Positions 8,266-8,678 of a stretch of 8,678 bases of DNA are shown one piece after another. The translations under genes were made by a program, and so were the position numbers. The stretch covers positions 1 through 8,678 of the forward strand of contig JADHRO010000079.1 of NCBI GenBank assembly GCA_016777395.1, given 5' to 3'. Each line of letters begins with the position of its first letter. Position 1 is the stretch's first letter. The notes under the pieces are model-generated. The model saw nothing but the letters and a program-made list of their open reading frames with translations, had not been told where the DNA came from and did no database searches. Source of the DNA: Chitinophagales bacterium. Lineage in GTDB: Bacteria > Bacteroidota > Bacteroidia > Chitinophagales > UBA8649.

Positions 8266-8649
8266 TTATTCCCCCGTATAGAAGTCAATCAGATCAGCAA
8301 AATAAGTATTGTTCCAGCCTTCAACCATAGCATCAAAATCTTCCGCTGGAATATTGGTATGAATTAATTCGGCAGATGTTCCTTTTTTATGCGGGTGCAA
8401 TTTTATGGTAACCACGGATTGTTGTTCTTGTTCCCCAAAGTACCACTCTTGTTGAATCATTTTATTGGGTTCGAATTTCAAGTTCTTTCCAGATATATTC
8501 TCATCCCACATACTAAACTCAGTTCCTTCTTCTTCTCGCATACTTGCATCAAAACCGGTCCATAGCTTTAAAATTAGCTCATTCGTCAAAGCTTTGTATA
8601 CAATTTCAGGAATCTCTGGAATAATATAATATTGTTTAAAATCTGCCAT
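8266..8649 (-). CDS. SRPBCC / AHSA1-like (START-like fold) domain protein
   Basis: This 127-residue protein is the usual size for a stand-alone AHSA1-type SRPBCC domain, a helix-grip fold that encloses a hydrophobic ligand cavity. The family order is visible: a strand and short helices with VYKALTNELILKLWTG (about 17-32); a glycine-marked strand pair EEGTEFSMWDENISGKN (about 40-56); LKFEPNKMIQQEW (about 57-69); a strand region VVTIKLHP; and a C-terminal helix with the typical GW motif (VEGWNNTYFADLIDFY). There is no signal peptide or membrane segment, so it is cytoplasmic. The ligand and role are unknown; relatives range from Hsp90 co-chaperone-like domains to stress and transport-associated proteins. 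The ATG at 8647-8649 is preceded by AT-rich DNA without a Shine-Dalgarno site. The gene ends in two tandem TAA codons, 4 bp from the stop of the convergent small ORF. Only 29 bp of upstream DNA are in the window, so the promoter cannot be judged. Confidence 0.88.
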   Translation of the reverse strand: MADFKQYYIIPEIPEIVYKALTNELILKLWTGFDASMREEEGTEFSMWDENISGKNLKFEPNKMIQQEWYFGEQEQQSVVTIKLHPHKKGTSAELIHTNIPAEDFDAMVEGWNNTYFADLIDFYTGE

Positions 8650-8678
8650 ATCTATTTATTAAGCTGTTTTAATGCATC

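Overview
The window looks like a piece of a Bacteroidota chromosome, most likely from a Flavobacteriia-type or related lineage. The evidence is AT-rich DNA, genes without clear Shine-Dalgarno sites, a very large alpha-2-macroglobulin (A2M) lipoprotein of the Bacteroidota type, and a penicillin-binding protein 1C (PBP1C). The taxonomic call is an inference from protein style. I see no rRNA, tRNA, CRISPR array, insertion sequence or prophage signal.

Layout, left to right. (1) 1-195 (+): the last 64 codons of a DUF1456 (YehS-like) gene cut by the window edge. (2) 221-5602 (-): a 1793-residue A2M lipoprotein with an intact CxEQ thioester motif, converging on the DUF1456 gene. (3) 5603-5655: a 53-bp gap between divergent starts. 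(4) 5656-7977 (+): pbpC, a bifunctional glycosyltransferase/transpeptidase with all the catalytic motifs I looked for and a C-terminal BiPBP_C-like domain. (5) 8028-8261 (+): a small two-membrane-segment protein of about 77 residues, apparently starting at CTG behind a purine-rich ribosome-binding site. (6) 8266-8649 (-): an SRPBCC/AHSA1-like protein, whose stop codon lies 4 bp from that of the small gene.

Functionally the core is the A2M-PBP1C pair. In E. coli and many other Gram-negative bacteria these two genes sit side by side. The accepted hypothesis is that the A2M traps proteases entering the periplasm while PBP1C repairs peptidoglycan. Here the pair is divergent rather than co-oriented, so co-regulation would have to act through the short shared gap. 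The rest of the window looks like ordinary chromosomal housekeeping or uncharacterised genes. I do not see a clearly new system. The points most worth checking are the small membrane ORF, the non-ATG starts of both plus-strand genes, a tyrosine-triplet repeat in the A2M, and a CxxC pair in its thioester-domain region.
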